Origin: Pseudomonadota bacterium
GTDB taxonomy: Bacteria; Pseudomonadota; Gammaproteobacteria; Acidithiobacillales; Acidithiobacillaceae
DNA: 6,434 nt
Direction: 5' to 3'
NCBI GenBank assembly: GCA_021839095.1
Contig: JAKCBU010000069.1
Location: forward strand, 1 to 6,434
The translations under genes were made by a program, and so were the position numbers. Positions 6,428 to 6,434 of the stretch are shown here, piece after piece; the first letter of the stretch is position 1; each line of letters opens with the position of its first letter. The notes beneath the pieces were generated by a model. That model saw nothing but the letters and a program-made list of their open reading frames with translations. It did no database searches and had not been told where the DNA came from.

Positions 6428-6432
6428 TCCTT
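6428..6432 (-). promoter_or_regulatory. Ribosome binding site deciding the rph start
   Basis: AAGGA on the minus strand is 5 nt before the ATG at 6422, supporting that start over the ATG at 6428, which it overlaps. Confidence 0.6.
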
Positions 6433-6434
6433 AT

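Noticed and set aside
1..6434. Mobile element, CRISPR array, defence or other new system
   Set aside because: Every long stretch is accounted for by housekeeping genes. No transposase, integrase, spaced repeats, terminal inverted repeats or RNA genes were seen.

Overview
The window is an ordinary-looking piece of a chromosome from a moderately GC-rich Gram-negative bacterium. The gene order (rpsU, yqeY, mutS2, dnaG on one strand, with a sigma factor diverging from rpsU) and the proteobacterial character of DnaG, RdgB and RNase PH suggest an Acidithiobacillus-like proteobacterium. That assignment is inference from protein character and gene order; no search was run.

Layout, left to right. Positions 1-3954 hold a minus-strand operon read from right to left: rpsU (ribosomal protein bS21), yqeY (GatB/YqeY-family protein), mutS2 (MutS-type ATPase with a C-terminal Smr domain) and the first 317 codons of dnaG (primase), which runs off the left edge. 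The genes are packed extremely tightly (TGATG, TAATG and a 3-nt gap). A near-consensus sigma70 promoter (TTGACT-N17-TATAAT) lies 47 bp upstream of rpsU. This is the macromolecular-synthesis operon, in which rpoD would be expected beyond position 1, but with a full mutS2 inserted between yqeY and dnaG.

Positions 3955-4252 are a divergent intergenic region with the rpsU promoter on one strand and one strong plus one possible promoter for the sigma gene on the other. The leader of the sigma gene can be folded in two mutually exclusive ways, one of which would cover its ribosome binding site. Positions 4253-5107 encode a 284-residue sigma70-family factor without region 1.1, most like group 2 (RpoS-type) factors.

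Positions 5074-6422 hold a second minus-strand pair, rph (RNase PH) and rdgB (XTP/dITP pyrophosphatase), coupled by a GTGA overlap. The 3' end of rdgB overlaps the 3' end of the sigma gene tail to tail by 34 bp, so there is no room for a terminator between these convergent units.

Together the genes cover replication priming, ribosome assembly and possibly ribosome rescue, transcription initiation, nucleotide-pool cleaning and tRNA 3' processing. I found no mobile element, CRISPR array, tRNA/rRNA gene or accessory system. The points most worth following are the placement of mutS2 among translation genes, the identity and leader control of the sigma factor, and the 34-bp convergent overlap.
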